Assembly (NCBI GenBank): GCA_004558205.1
Contig: SFDM01000047.1
Span: 1-20,939 of the forward strand
Length of the DNA stretch: 20,939 nt
Reading direction: 5' to 3'
Source of the DNA: Pyramidobacter piscolens
GTDB taxonomy: Bacteria; Synergistota; Synergistia; Synergistales; Dethiosulfovibrionaceae
In this document: piece by piece, positions 1 through 7,117 of the stretch
Numbering within the stretch: position 1 is the first letter of the stretch
Layout of the letters: the number at the start of each line of letters is the position of its first letter
Translations under genes and position numbers: made by a program
The notes under the pieces: generated by a model
Seen by the model: only the letters and a program-made list of their open reading frames with translations
Database searches by the model: none
Told to the model about the DNA's origin: nothing

Positions 1-182
1 TGGCTGTAAAGTTAGCGATTCTTACAGCTTCAGATTTGTGTTATCTCTTATTTTGTATTTTCTTGCCTGTTGGCCCTTGACAAAAAACACAGTATCTTTA
101 CGTTGAAATCTTTTGACGTGGCTCTTCAATTTGATATTAAGCGCGTCAATGGGAAATTAATAATATACTCATTTCCGGTAAA
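1..182. other. AT-rich gap without a gene
   Basis: No convincing coding region is seen on either strand. The stretch is much richer in A and T than the rest of the window. It holds scattered promoter-like hexamers on the plus strand: TTGACA at 77-82, and TTGACG at 113-118 followed 16 bases later by TATTAA at 135-140. It also holds a loose inverted pair TTGACG (113-118) and CGTCAA (144-149). Any plus-strand promoter here would read into the repeat at 183-300 and antisense to the AmpS-like gene, so its meaning is unclear. A gene to the left of the window may use this region. Confidence 0.4.
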
Positions 183-300
183 ATAGCTGAATTAACGTCC
201 AGGGCCGGCCTGAAGAAAACCGGTTCCGCTTCGGACAGGTTCGGGCCCCATTGGGCGCTCATGCGCAGCCTGCGGCCCCGGCTTCTCTTGGGCCGGCGCC
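183..300 (-). repeat. Intergenic structured repeat, copy D
   Basis: Read on the minus strand, this copy begins about 20 bases after the stop codon of the AmpS-like gene. Its 3' end (about 183-208) matches copy B nearly base for base: CCGGCCCTGGACGTTAATTC against CCGGCCCCGGACGTTAGTTC, both followed by AGCT. Its middle shares the 12-mer GTCCGAAGCGGA with copy C. The 5' half is diverged and lacks the clean GGCC-loop-GGCC hairpin of copies A-C. I assigned it by these anchor matches and by hand alignment. Confidence 0.55.
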
Positions 301-320
301 TTCCATAGTATTACTTCCCG

Positions 321-1292
321 TTAAATGAGGACTTCTTTCCCGCGGATAATCTCTTGCCCGTCTACGGTGACCGTGGGATTCCACATGATCAGATCGTAAT
401 GGATGGGCGTCTTTCTCGTCCCCCCCAGGGTAATGCTGGTGCCGATGCCGATATGGGCCGTTCCCAGGACGCCTTCGTCCTCCAGCATGATGCCGCACAT
501 ACGGCACATGGGATTCAGCCCCAGGCCCAGCTCGGCGATGTTGTAGACGTTGGGGTCACCCTGGCTTTCCAGGTTGCGGCGCAGCGTGTCGCCCTGCACC
601 CCGCCGCCGGAGAGGCTGGTGATGTACCCGCCCTTCACCTCGGCCACCAGCGGTTCCCTCATGACGCCGATGCCCAGGTAGGGAATCGAGGCGTCGCAGA
701 CGATGCGCCCCTCGGCGCTGTCCTCCACCGGCGAGAAGTTGGCCTCCACCGTGGGAACCGTGGAAAACTGCCCCGGCTCCACCACGCAGTAGAGCGAGTT
801 GCCCCGCCGGCCTGTGGCGTCCAGTTTCAGGTCGGTGCCACCCGGCGTGGTAACGCGGACGCTTTTGCCCGCGGCGAAGGCCCCTGCTACTCTCTGACAG
901 ACCGGTTTCAAAGCCTGGAAGTCGGCGTTGATGCCGCCTCCCATCATGAGTTCTTCCGTAAAATCGGTCATGACGATCGCGCGCGCGCCCTTTTCTACGG
1001 CGTTCTTGACGGCGTGAGTGTGCGTGATCGAGAAGCTGACGGGGGAGAATATCACGTCAGCCGCCATCATGGCGGCCGCCACGTGCGCCGGCGGTTCCTC
1101 GCCCGCGCGTTTGCGCGGCTCCATGACGGAGATGACCACGTCGGCGCCCCTTTCATAGGCGGCCGCGGCGACAGCCCGGGCGACGGAAACCTTGGTCATG
1201 TCAGTAACCACCAGCACTTTTTCATTGGGCTTGACGGAAGTACAGGTATCGACGAGCGTCCTGGCTCCGCGCGCCATTAAAATTTCTTTCAA
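321..1292 (-). CDS. AmpS/M29-like metalloprotein (aminopeptidase or dihydroxypyridine-dioxygenase-like)
   Basis: This 323-residue protein resembles the COG2309/M29 group, which contains the metal-dependent aminopeptidases AmpS/AmpT/PepS and related non-peptidases such as 2,5-dihydroxypyridine 5,6-dioxygenase (NicX). Candidate metal ligands are visible: E183 in VEANFSP, E254 in AELGLGLNP, H280 in GTAHIGIG, and H298 and D300 in HYDLI. At 323 residues it is shorter than the roughly 400 of classical M29 enzymes, so the non-classical branch is likely and the substrate is unknown. The start is a TTG at 1292, supported by GGAGAGG seven bases upstream; the internal ATG at 1277 has only a weak site. 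It is the last gene of the operon with the AbgT transporter (67-base gap) and the M20 amidohydrolase, so a role in processing the imported or hydrolysed product is inferred. Confidence 0.75.
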   Translation of the reverse strand: MKEILMARGARTLVDTCTSVKPNEKVLVVTDMTKVSVARAVAAAAYERGADVVISVMEPRKRAGEEPPAHVAAAMMAADVIFSPVSFSITHTHAVKNAVEKGARAIVMTDFTEELMMGGGINADFQALKPVCQRVAGAFAAGKSVRVTTPGGTDLKLDATGRRGNSLYCVVEPGQFSTVPTVEANFSPVEDSAEGRIVCDASIPYLGIGVMREPLVAEVKGGYITSLSGGGVQGDTLRRNLESQGDPNVYNIAELGLGLNPMCRMCGIMLEDEGVLGTAHIGIGTSITLGGTRKTPIHYDLIMWNPTVTVDGQEIIRGKEVLI

Positions 1293-1359
1293 GATAGACC
1301 TCTCCTTTTGTATGGAAAAACGGGATTTCAGGGAAGCCCCTGATGGGATGGAATCAACC

Positions 1360-2949
1360 CTACCTGAGAAGGTGGCCCGGCATCGGAGGGATAGCGGGGC
1401 CCAGAGGGATATTGAACAGGTAGAAGACGCTCAGAATGACGGCGAAGGCGATCAGGAAGCCGATGGAAAAGGGAAGCTGATAGGAGATGATCGTCCCCAG
1501 CCCCGGTTTGTCCGAGCGGCTTTCGTCCCAGTACTCCTCCACCAGCGCGATCGCTATGGGCAGCGTGGACGACAGCGGGGAGATGTTGTTGGTGCAGGAA
1601 TCTCCGATCCTATAGGCGATCTGGGTGAGCGCGGGGTGGATTCCCAGATAGGCGAACATGGGCACGAAAATGGGAGCCAGGATAAAGTACTTGTTGGAGC
1701 CGCTGGTCATGAAGAAGTTGATGAAGGTGACCAGCAGGATAAAGACGTAAAGCAGAGGCAGCCCCTTCAGGTTGATGGACTCCAGGAAGCCCTGGCCATG
1801 GACGGACAGGATGGTGGCCAGGTTCGAGCTTTTGAAAAGCTCCACGAACTGGGACATGATGGCCAGGATCAGGATCATCGAGGCCACGCGCGCCAGCCCC
1901 TTCTGCATGATCTTGGGGATCTCGTTCCAGCTCTTGATGAACCGGCTTCCAAAGCCGTAGGCGCCGCCCACCATGCCGAAGAAAAGGGCGACCAGCACCG
2001 GAATGGACGTGATCAGCTTTGACTTTGGCAGCAGCGTGCCGTCGGCGTTTCTGAAAAGGGCTTTTTCAGGCACCGTCGCCCAGAGCAGGAATGCGGCGAA
2101 CAGCAGGGCCGCGGCGCAGGCGTAGCGCAGGCCTCGTTTTTCGTCGGCGTTCAGCTCGAACTTTTTCATGGCCGAGAGGTCGGCTTCGGTCTGAAAATCG
2201 CCGACCAGCGGCGTGACGATCTTTTCCGAGATGACCGTGCAGACCAGCGCGAGGATCAGCGTGGACGACGCCAGGAAATACCAGTTGATCAGAGGATGGA
2301 ACCCCTCGAAGCCCAGCCCCGCGGCGATGGACCCCGTGGTGATGGCCAGCGTCACGTCCTGGTTGGCGATGGCCAGGTTGGCGGTGTAGCCCGCCGACGC
2401 GGCGGCGAAGGCCGTCATGATCCCGATAATGGGGTTGCGCCCGATGGCTTTGAACACCATGGCCCCCAGCGTCGCCGCCAGGATGTTGCCGGCGTCTCCG
2501 GCGATGTTCGCGCAGATCCCCATCAGGGCCAGAGCGTAGGTGATGATGACGCGCGGCGCGCCCAGAAGCATTTTTCTCAGCGCCGCGTCAAAAAATCCCG
2601 TGGCCTCCGCCAGAACCATGAACATCGAGATGGTGATCACGTTGCCGAGCACGGCGTTGCTCAGTACGTTCTTGGTGAAATTGGCGAAGATATTGGCAAA
2701 TTCTTTTTTCGAAAGGAGGTCGACCACGGCGACCAGTTTCTCGGAAATCTGCCCCTTGCTGTTGGCCTGAAGGAACTTGACGGTGAGCCCCATGTTCGCC
2801 AGGACGTGGGAGAGTGCCAGCGTGGTGACGATCAGGATCACGAAAATCCACATGGGGTGGGGAAGCTTATTGCCGACTCGTTCGATAAAAGCGAAAAAAC
2901 GTACGATGCCTTTCTTTTGTTCCTGCGGAATGGACGTGGTTGAATTCAT
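1360..2949 (-). CDS. abgT: AbgT family transporter (p-aminobenzoyl-glutamate type)
   Basis: The product is a 529-residue polytopic inner-membrane protein. It opens with a short hydrophilic stretch and then RVGNKLPHPMWIFVILI, the characteristic beginning of the AbgT family. AbgT imports p-aminobenzoyl-glutamate in E. coli; some relatives export sulfonamides. Family-like segments include AGDAGNILAATLGAMVF, the AGYTANLAIANQDVTLA region, and MTSGSNKYFILAPIFVPM followed by YRIGDSCTNNISPL. I chose the ATG at 2949 rather than the GTG at 2961, because AAAGGTGG lies eight bases before the ATG and would itself contain the GTG. The gene follows the M20 amidohydrolase by 24 bases, which is the usual AbgT pairing of transporter and aminoacyl-amidohydrolase. 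The exact substrate is inferred, not shown. Confidence 0.9.
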   Translation of the reverse strand: MNSTTSIPQEQKKGIVRFFAFIERVGNKLPHPMWIFVILIVTTLALSHVLANMGLTVKFLQANSKGQISEKLVAVVDLLSKKEFANIFANFTKNVLSNAVLGNVITISMFMVLAEATGFFDAALRKMLLGAPRVIITYALALMGICANIAGDAGNILAATLGAMVFKAIGRNPIIGIMTAFAAASAGYTANLAIANQDVTLAITTGSIAAGLGFEGFHPLINWYFLASSTLILALVCTVISEKIVTPLVGDFQTEADLSAMKKFELNADEKRGLRYACAAALLFAAFLLWATVPEKALFRNADGTLLPKSKLITSIPVLVALFFGMVGGAYGFGSRFIKSWNEIPKIMQKGLARVASMILILAIMSQFVELFKSSNLATILSVHGQGFLESINLKGLPLLYVFILLVTFINFFMTSGSNKYFILAPIFVPMFAYLGIHPALTQIAYRIGDSCTNNISPLSSTLPIAIALVEEYWDESRSDKPGLGTIISYQLPFSIGFLIAFAVILSVFYLFNIPLGPAIPPMPGHLLR

Positions 2950-2973
2950 AGGGGACGCCACCTTTCTGTATTT

Positions 2974-4179
2974 TTAGCTTTCTTCGTTCAAATACTGCAG
3001 GGCGATCTTCGAGAAGGCCGCGGCTCCGTAGGGCAAGGCCTTTTCGTTGAAGGTGAAAGCGGGGTTGTGCGGGCTGATCACCACTCCGTCGTCGGCCTGG
3101 GATCCAAGCCAGAAGTAGACCGAAGGGACGGCCGCGGCGAAATAGGAGAAGTCCTCGCCGCCCGTGTTGGGGAACTCCTGGTCGACGTAGTGGTCGATGC
3201 CCACCAGGTCCGAAAGCCAGGCCCGCACGTGCGGGTACATGGCCGCGTCGTTCACGAGGGGCCCGTAATTCCACCGGATATCCAGCTCCGCCCGGACGTC
3301 CATCGCGTCGGCCACGTCGTTCACGATCGCCGTGATCCTCTGCCCCACCAGTTTGCGCACGTCCTCCTTGAAAGTCCGTATGGTGCCGCGGATATGGACC
3401 TGCTCAGGCACGATGTTGTGGCGCGTGCCGCCCTGGATCATGCTGACGCCGACCACGGCGTTGTCGAAGGGGTTCACGTTGCGCGACACCACGGTCTGCA
3501 AAGCCGTGATGATGTACGCCGCGGCGACGATGGGATCCTTGTTCAGATGGGGCGTCGAGGCGTGGCCGCCCTTGCCGTAAATGTTCAGATAGATGGGGTC
3601 CGACCCAGCGTGGGTCGGGCCGCTGCGGCTGGCCAGCGTACCCACGGGATAGCGGTTGTTGGTGTGCAGCCCCGTCATGAAGTCCACGGCCGGCTCGTCG
3701 GTCAGAACGCCTTCCTTGATCATGTACTGGGCCCCGCCGCCCTGCGGGCCGTTTTCCTCGGCGGGCTGGAAGATGAGCTTTACGCTGCCCCTCAGCTCGT
3801 CCTTGATCTGCCACAGCACGCGCGCCGCTCCCAGGAGCATGGCCGTATGGCCGTCGTGCCCGCAGGCGTGGGCGACCCCCGGGTTTTCCGAGGCGAAAGG
3901 CAGCCCCGAAGCCTCGTCCATCAGCAGGGCGTCCATGTCGGCGCGGATACCCAGAGTCTTGCCGGGCTTTGTTCCGCGGATTACCGCGGCCACGCCGGTG
4001 TTGAAATACTTCTTGATCTCCGTGACGCCGATGGCTCTGAGTTCGTCGATCACGATCTGCTGCGTCCTGAACTCCTTGGTGGACGCTTCGGGGTGACGGT
4101 GAAGATCTCTTCGTATCCTTACCATAAAGTCATATTGCTCTCGAGCCAATTCCAAAAGCCGCTGATTCGTTACGCTCAT
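2974..4179 (-). CDS. M20 family amidohydrolase (AbgA/AbgB or hippurate-hydrolase-like)
   Basis: This 401-residue enzyme of the M20D amidohydrolase group cleaves an N-acyl or aminobenzoyl amide from an amino acid and probably acts in the cytoplasm. Visible motifs are DLHRHPE (25-31), GIRADMDAL (78-85), HACGHDGHT (104-112, with C106 and H108 as likely metal ligands), PAEENGPQGGG (139-149, E141/E142 catalytic region), H172 in GLHTN, the dimerisation-domain segment KGGHASTPH, and a C-terminal NTGGEDFSYF. The start is the ATG at 4179 with GGCGAGG about nine bases upstream; the longer open frame to 4269 crosses the promoter. It is the first gene of an operon with abgT and the AmpS-like gene and is divergent from a GntR regulator. 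E. coli uses a pair, AbgA and AbgB, whereas here there is one subunit gene, so a homodimer is likely. Confidence 0.88.
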   Translation of the reverse strand: MSVTNQRLLELAREQYDFMVRIRRDLHRHPEASTKEFRTQQIVIDELRAIGVTEIKKYFNTGVAAVIRGTKPGKTLGIRADMDALLMDEASGLPFASENPGVAHACGHDGHTAMLLGAARVLWQIKDELRGSVKLIFQPAEENGPQGGGAQYMIKEGVLTDEPAVDFMTGLHTNNRYPVGTLASRSGPTHAGSDPIYLNIYGKGGHASTPHLNKDPIVAAAYIITALQTVVSRNVNPFDNAVVGVSMIQGGTRHNIVPEQVHIRGTIRTFKEDVRKLVGQRITAIVNDVADAMDVRAELDIRWNYGPLVNDAAMYPHVRAWLSDLVGIDHYVDQEFPNTGGEDFSYFAAAVPSVYFWLGSQADDGVVISPHNPAFTFNEKALPYGAAAFSKIALQYLNEES

Positions 4180-4240
4180 TTTCTCAAACCTCGCCTTTCC
4201 CTGTGGTGTAAAGCTGCGATGCCCATGGACTTCGAATCGT

Positions 4241-4269
4241 ATGATAGTATTGTCGTACAGCTTTGTCAA
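4241..4269 (-). promoter_or_regulatory. Sigma-70-type promoter of the amidohydrolase/abgT operon
   Basis: On the minus strand a perfect TTGACA (plus coordinates 4264-4269) is followed by exactly 17 bases and then TATCAT (4241-4246). Transcription would start near 4234, giving a leader of about 55 bases before the amidohydrolase ATG at 4179. The minus-strand -10 region lies within a GTATGATAGT block (4239-4248) that recurs in the divergent gntR promoter. Confidence 0.7.
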
Positions 4270-4290
4270 CCCTGTTTTTTTAATAAATAT

Positions 4291-4319
4291 TTCTCAAAAA
4301 AGACGCGATGGTGTATGAT
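4291..4319 (+). promoter_or_regulatory. Probable promoter of the GntR regulator gene
   Basis: TTCTCA (4291-4296, four of six consensus bases) is followed by a 17-base spacer and TATGAT (4314-4319, five of six). The predicted start, near 4327, lies only about 25 bases before the ATG at 4353. The -10 sits inside the inverted repeat at 4304-4331, an arrangement expected for autoregulation. Confidence 0.5.
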
Positions 4320-4331
4320 AGTCCCATCGCG
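4304..4331. promoter_or_regulatory. Candidate GntR operator (8-bp inverted repeat)
   Basis: CGCGATGG (4304-4311) and CCATCGCG (4324-4331) form a perfect inverted repeat with a 12-base centre, TGTATGATAGTC, that contains the gntR -10. FCD-type GntR proteins bind short palindromes in their own promoters, so this is a plausible autoregulatory site. It could instead act as an RNA hairpin at the 5' end of the transcript. Confidence 0.45.
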
Positions 4332-4352
4332 CAAGACGAAGGAGGACAGTTT

Positions 4353-5102
4353 ATGGAGAATCCGGCCACAAAAGAGCCGCCTTTTCAGGTAGTCAAGCAA
4401 AAACCGCTTTCTCAGCAAGTAGCGGTTCTCCTGCTTCAGGAAATACGCAGCGGGACTTTCGCGGCGGGGGACAAACTCCCCTCGGAAGCGGAGATGATGA
4501 AGCGGTACGGCGTCAGCCGCACGGTGATTCGCGAGGCTTTGGCCAGCATGAAATACGACGGGATCCTCTCGAGCCAGCCGGGATCCGGAATGGTCGTCAA
4601 CGATCTGAGGGAGCGCCAGGCTTTTCGCGTGAGCGATATTTTTTCACAGTGCTCCAAAGTCGAGGTGAATCACCTTTACGAAATGCGCTGCGGCCTGGAG
4701 GCGGAAGCGGCGGCCCTCGCGGCGATCCGCGCCGGCGAAGCCGACCTGGCGGAGCTGGAAAAGCAGTTCCAGGCCATGGAAGAAGCTGTGAAGCGGCACG
4801 ATCCCGGGACCATCCCGCACGCCCTCTTCAACCAGGCCATCGCCCAGGGCAGCCACAATCCCGTCTATGTGGAGTTCCTCTCCTTTCTCTATGGGCAGAT
4901 GAGGGCGCTTTCGGGAGATTTGAGGCTTCACACGCTGATGGACCCCTGCCGTACCGATGTGGTGCGCCAGGAACATCGGCAGATCGTGGAGGCGATTTTC
5001 GCGAGGGACCCAGAGAGAAGCCGCGCTGCGGTGCGCATTCACCTCCAGCACGCGGCGCTCCGCGCTGGGCTGAAGATTTACGACGTGGACCAGCTGGGAT
5101 AA
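4353..5102 (+). CDS. GntR family regulator, FadR/FCD subfamily
   Basis: This 249-residue cytoplasmic DNA-binding protein has an N-terminal winged helix (about residues 18-83; core LPSEAEMMKRYGVSRTVIRE, then SSQPGSGMVV for the wing) and a C-terminal helical FCD ligand-binding domain (about 100-240). The ATG at 4353 is preceded by AAGGAGG with seven bases spacing; the upstream in-frame ATG at 4308 falls inside the promoter. It is divergent from the amidohydrolase/abgT operon, which it probably controls in response to the substrate or product. An oddity is that the metal-binding motif D-x-x-F-H common in FCD domains reads HALFN here (156-160), while the later histidines (H208 in QEHRQI and H230 in RIHLQH) are kept, so metal binding may be altered. 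A strong hairpin follows directly. Confidence 0.88.
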   Translation: MENPATKEPPFQVVKQKPLSQQVAVLLLQEIRSGTFAAGDKLPSEAEMMKRYGVSRTVIREALASMKYDGILSSQPGSGMVVNDLRERQAFRVSDIFSQCSKVEVNHLYEMRCGLEAEAAALAAIRAGEADLAELEKQFQAMEEAVKRHDPGTIPHALFNQAIAQGSHNPVYVEFLSFLYGQMRALSGDLRLHTLMDPCRTDVVRQEHRQIVEAIFARDPERSRAAVRIHLQHAALRAGLKIYDVDQLG

Positions 5103-5119
5103 AAGCCCCGGCGCGGCAA

Positions 5120-5173
5120 AAAAATGTTGGCCAGCGCGGCCTATGATCATACGCCGCGCTGGCCAACATTTTT
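5120..5173 (+). terminator. Strong hairpin terminator after the GntR gene
   Basis: A perfect 21-base inverted repeat (arms 5120-5140 and 5153-5173) surrounds a 12-base loop. The outer stem is A-rich on the left and T-rich on the right, so a U-tract forms at the end of the hairpin on either strand. It begins 18 bases after the stop codon of the regulator gene and should end its transcript. Confidence 0.8.
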
Positions 5174-5208
5174 GAAAGCTTCTTTCGAGTTCTTTGCCCA
5201 TGCCGCTT

Positions 5209-5347
5209 ATCGACCGAAATAATGACCATTCTTCGAGAAGACGCCACGGAGAGTCTCCGCCAGGCGATGGGCAGGCCGAAGGCCAAGCCCGTCCGAAGCG
5301 GATCAACGCCCCCGGGCCGGTTTCGGACAGCCTCGGTTTATCAGTTC
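5209..5347 (+). repeat. Intergenic structured repeat, copy C
   Basis: This copy shares the 18-base run ATGGGCAGGCCGAAGGCC with copy A. On either side an alignable pattern continues, with CCRCCARGCGA before the run and AGCGG and CCCGG..CGG after it. The small stem CTTC-GA-GAAG (5231-5240) replaces CCCC-GGA-GGGG of copy A, so pairing is kept while the bases differ. It lies between two strong hairpins in the gap between the convergent gntR and DUF1036 genes. Confidence 0.6.
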
Positions 5348-5358
5348 CCCTATTCCTC

Positions 5359-5406
5359 AAGAAACGAGCCGCGGCGCCTTACAAAGGGCGCCGCGGCTCG
5401 TTTCTT
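5359..5406 (-). terminator. Hairpin terminator after the DUF1036 gene
   Basis: A perfect 20-base inverted repeat (arms 5359-5378 and 5387-5406) has an 8-base loop. The arms end in AAGAAA and TTTCTT, so both strands carry a T-rich end. It lies 19 bases beyond the stop of the minus-strand DUF1036 gene and is probably bidirectional. Confidence 0.75.
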
Positions 5407-5425
5407 TGTATCCGGGGAAAAAGGG

Positions 5426-6469
5426 CTAATCGCCGGCGAAAGTGACGGTGCCGTAAAATCCCTCTTCCGCGGGCAGGAAATAGACGGTATCGATTTCCTC
5501 AGTCTCGTTTCCATAATCCTCGACCTGCCGGAGCCACTTTCCGGCGAAGTCGCCGTCGGGCTGATACTGGTACCAGAGTTTATTGATCTCCACGATCCAC
5601 TGGGGCGAGTCGAGAGCCAGGATGAGCGAACTGTTGATGAACCGCGTCAAAAAGGCTCTGTGGGGCGGTATGGGTATGGACGTTGAATCGCCGTAGTCGT
5701 CGCCCTGCCAGCGTTTGGCGCCTGATTTCGCGTAGTACCAGAGCTGGGCGTCCTCTCTCCTGTCGACGCCGTTCAGGACGATCTCCCGCGTCTGCCAGGG
5801 TTTCAGGTTGAACCAGCCGCGGGCCGCCATGCTGCCCCCGTCCTGAGAGTACGCCAGAGCGGCGCTGACATCCTTTCCCGTCGCGTTTCGAAGCCTCACG
5901 GTCTTTCTCATGCTCTCCACCACGTCGGCAAGGGCCGTGAGCGTGTCGCCGTTTTCGCCGTTCTGGCCGGAGGCCGTAAATATCAGCGTGCCGCTGAAGT
6001 CGTTTTTCGTCCTGAAGGCGACCTCTTCGGAGGCGACGCTTTCATCGGCTTCACGGCCGCCAACGGTGAGGTGTTCCCAGCCGGATGTGCTCTCGTAGGT
6101 GACAAAGGCCGCCTTTGTCGCGACGATGACTCTCATTCCGTCCAGTGAGCTGTCAAGGTCGATGCGTCTCTGCCATCTCCGAATGCCCGATTTTGCGTAA
6201 AAATAGAGAGGCGTCCGGGGGGAATCGGGGTCAACGCAGACGTCCGGCCGGGTGATTCTGCGCTCGCTGTAGGGATCCACCCTGTACCAGCCGTGGGCGA
6301 CGCCAAAATGATGTTCGCTTGGATAACCCAGGACGACGGAAACCACCCTTTCCGTGTCGTTGCGGAGCACGACGGTCCTTCTCGTCAGTTCAGCCTCCGC
6401 TCGCGCGGGCTGCGGCAGGGCCAGGATCGCCGCCGCCAAGATGAGCGCCGGAACATGGAATCCCTTCAC
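5426..6469 (-). CDS. Exported protein with two tandem DUF1036-like modules
   Basis: The 347-residue product starts with a signal peptide: a short basic start, the hydrophobic run VPALILAAAILALP, and a probable cleavage site after ARA (about residue 24). The mature part is an internal duplication. Module 1 (about 31-168) and module 2 (about 189-347) each contain a beta-rich VxLRNxT start, a GW(Y/F)-containing strand (GWYRVDP at 60; GWFNLKP at 218), a YYAKSGxxRWQ segment (90-100 and 245-255) and an ending of the GTxxF type. The pattern resembles DUF1036, a small exported domain of unknown function; I made that match from memory of the family. The start is a GTG at 6469 with AGGA about nine bases upstream; no ATG is available. 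It follows the DUF1847 gene by 15 bases, so the two are co-transcribed. Confidence 0.65.
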   Translation of the reverse strand: MKGFHVPALILAAAILALPQPARAEAELTRRTVVLRNDTERVVSVVLGYPSEHHFGVAHGWYRVDPYSERRITRPDVCVDPDSPRTPLYFYAKSGIRRWQRRIDLDSSLDGMRVIVATKAAFVTYESTSGWEHLTVGGREADESVASEEVAFRTKNDFSGTLIFTASGQNGENGDTLTALADVVESMRKTVRLRNATGKDVSAALAYSQDGGSMAARGWFNLKPWQTREIVLNGVDRREDAQLWYYAKSGAKRWQGDDYGDSTSIPIPPHRAFLTRFINSSLILALDSPQWIVEINKLWYQYQPDGDFAGKWLRQVEDYGNETEEIDTVYFLPAEEGFYGTVTFAGD

Positions 6470-6484
6470 GTCTCTCAGTCCTGC

Positions 6485-7066
6485 CTATTCGGTTCTCGGC
6501 TGATGCCGCTTTCCCAGCCCCTTGATGATGTAGTCGCAGGTCAGCGCCACCGCCGGGTTGTTGCCCAGCAGGCGGTCCTTGACAGCCAGCACGGTACAGG
6601 GGGCTTTTGAGTGGCGCATGAACACCGAGTCGTGCCCCACGCAGAGCCCCAGGATCACGTTGAACTCCGTACCCGCCTGCTCCAGGCTGCGGGCCTGTTC
6701 CGCCGGGTTGCAAGACGTGCAGCCCAGCCAGGGGCGCTCCTCGTGCCCCATGTCGGCCTTCCTGACGCCGCCGATCTTGCAGCAGGCCGAGTAGACCTCG
6801 AATTCCTTGCTCAGCAGGCCGGCGAAGACCTTGGCTTCCTTTTGGAACCCTGTGCAGTTGGCGATGCCGATCTTCTTGTAGCCCATGCGGCGGCAGAACT
6901 CCATGATCTCGTCCACGCGGCACATCTGACAGTAATAGTCGGCTTCCACCGCTGCGGCCACCTTCATGAGCTTCTGGTCCACCTCGTCGTAGAGAGGGCG
7001 CGAATCGATGGCGACGCAGGGCTCGCCTTTACCGCAGGGGCTGTCTTTGCACATATAGCATTTCAT
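6485..7066 (-). CDS. Cysteine-rich DUF1847 protein
   Basis: This 193-residue soluble protein has 15 cysteines, including an N-terminal CxxC-x4-C-x5-C cluster (C3, C6, C11, C17), CQMC (46-49), ACC (95-96) and CTSC (116-119). This pattern, with GYKKIGIANCTGF (62-74), the LCVGHDSVF segment (141-149) and the C-terminal KAPCTVLAVKDRLLGNNP, fits the DUF1847 family found in anaerobes, which is predicted to bind metal or an iron-sulfur cluster and has no firm function. The ATG at 7066 has AGGAG about ten bases upstream. The open frame extends 65 codons further upstream, but that part crosses promoter sequence and lacks family features. It is the first gene of a two-gene unit with the exported DUF1036-like protein. 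Confidence 0.82.
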   Translation of the reverse strand: MKCYMCKDSPCGKGEPCVAIDSRPLYDEVDQKLMKVAAAVEADYYCQMCRVDEIMEFCRRMGYKKIGIANCTGFQKEAKVFAGLLSKEFEVYSACCKIGGVRKADMGHEERPWLGCTSCNPAEQARSLEQAGTEFNVILGLCVGHDSVFMRHSKAPCTVLAVKDRLLGNNPAVALTCDYIIKGLGKRHQPRTE

Positions 7067-7100
7067 GGAACAGGTCTCCTTTTTTTGTTTGATAAAAATC

Positions 7101-7117
7101 ATTATAGGCTGATTATA
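7101..7117 (-). promoter_or_regulatory. Tandem -10 elements upstream of the DUF1847 gene
   Basis: On the minus strand two perfect TATAAT hexamers (plus coordinates 7112-7117 and 7101-7106) are repeated 11 bases apart within a GCCTATAATC/GCCTATAATG duplication. No strong -35 is visible; TTTACG, 18 bases before the second hexamer, is a partial match. Starts would lie about 20-40 bases before the ATG. Confidence 0.4.

Noticed and set aside
3067..4392. 441-codon plus-strand open frame
   Set aside because: It is a shadow of the M20 amidohydrolase on the minus strand; composition is rich in H, R, G, A and V as expected for an antisense frame, with no domain.
4644..5360. 238-codon minus-strand open frame
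   Set aside because: It runs antisense through gntR, its terminator and repeat copy C; no domain and no start signal.
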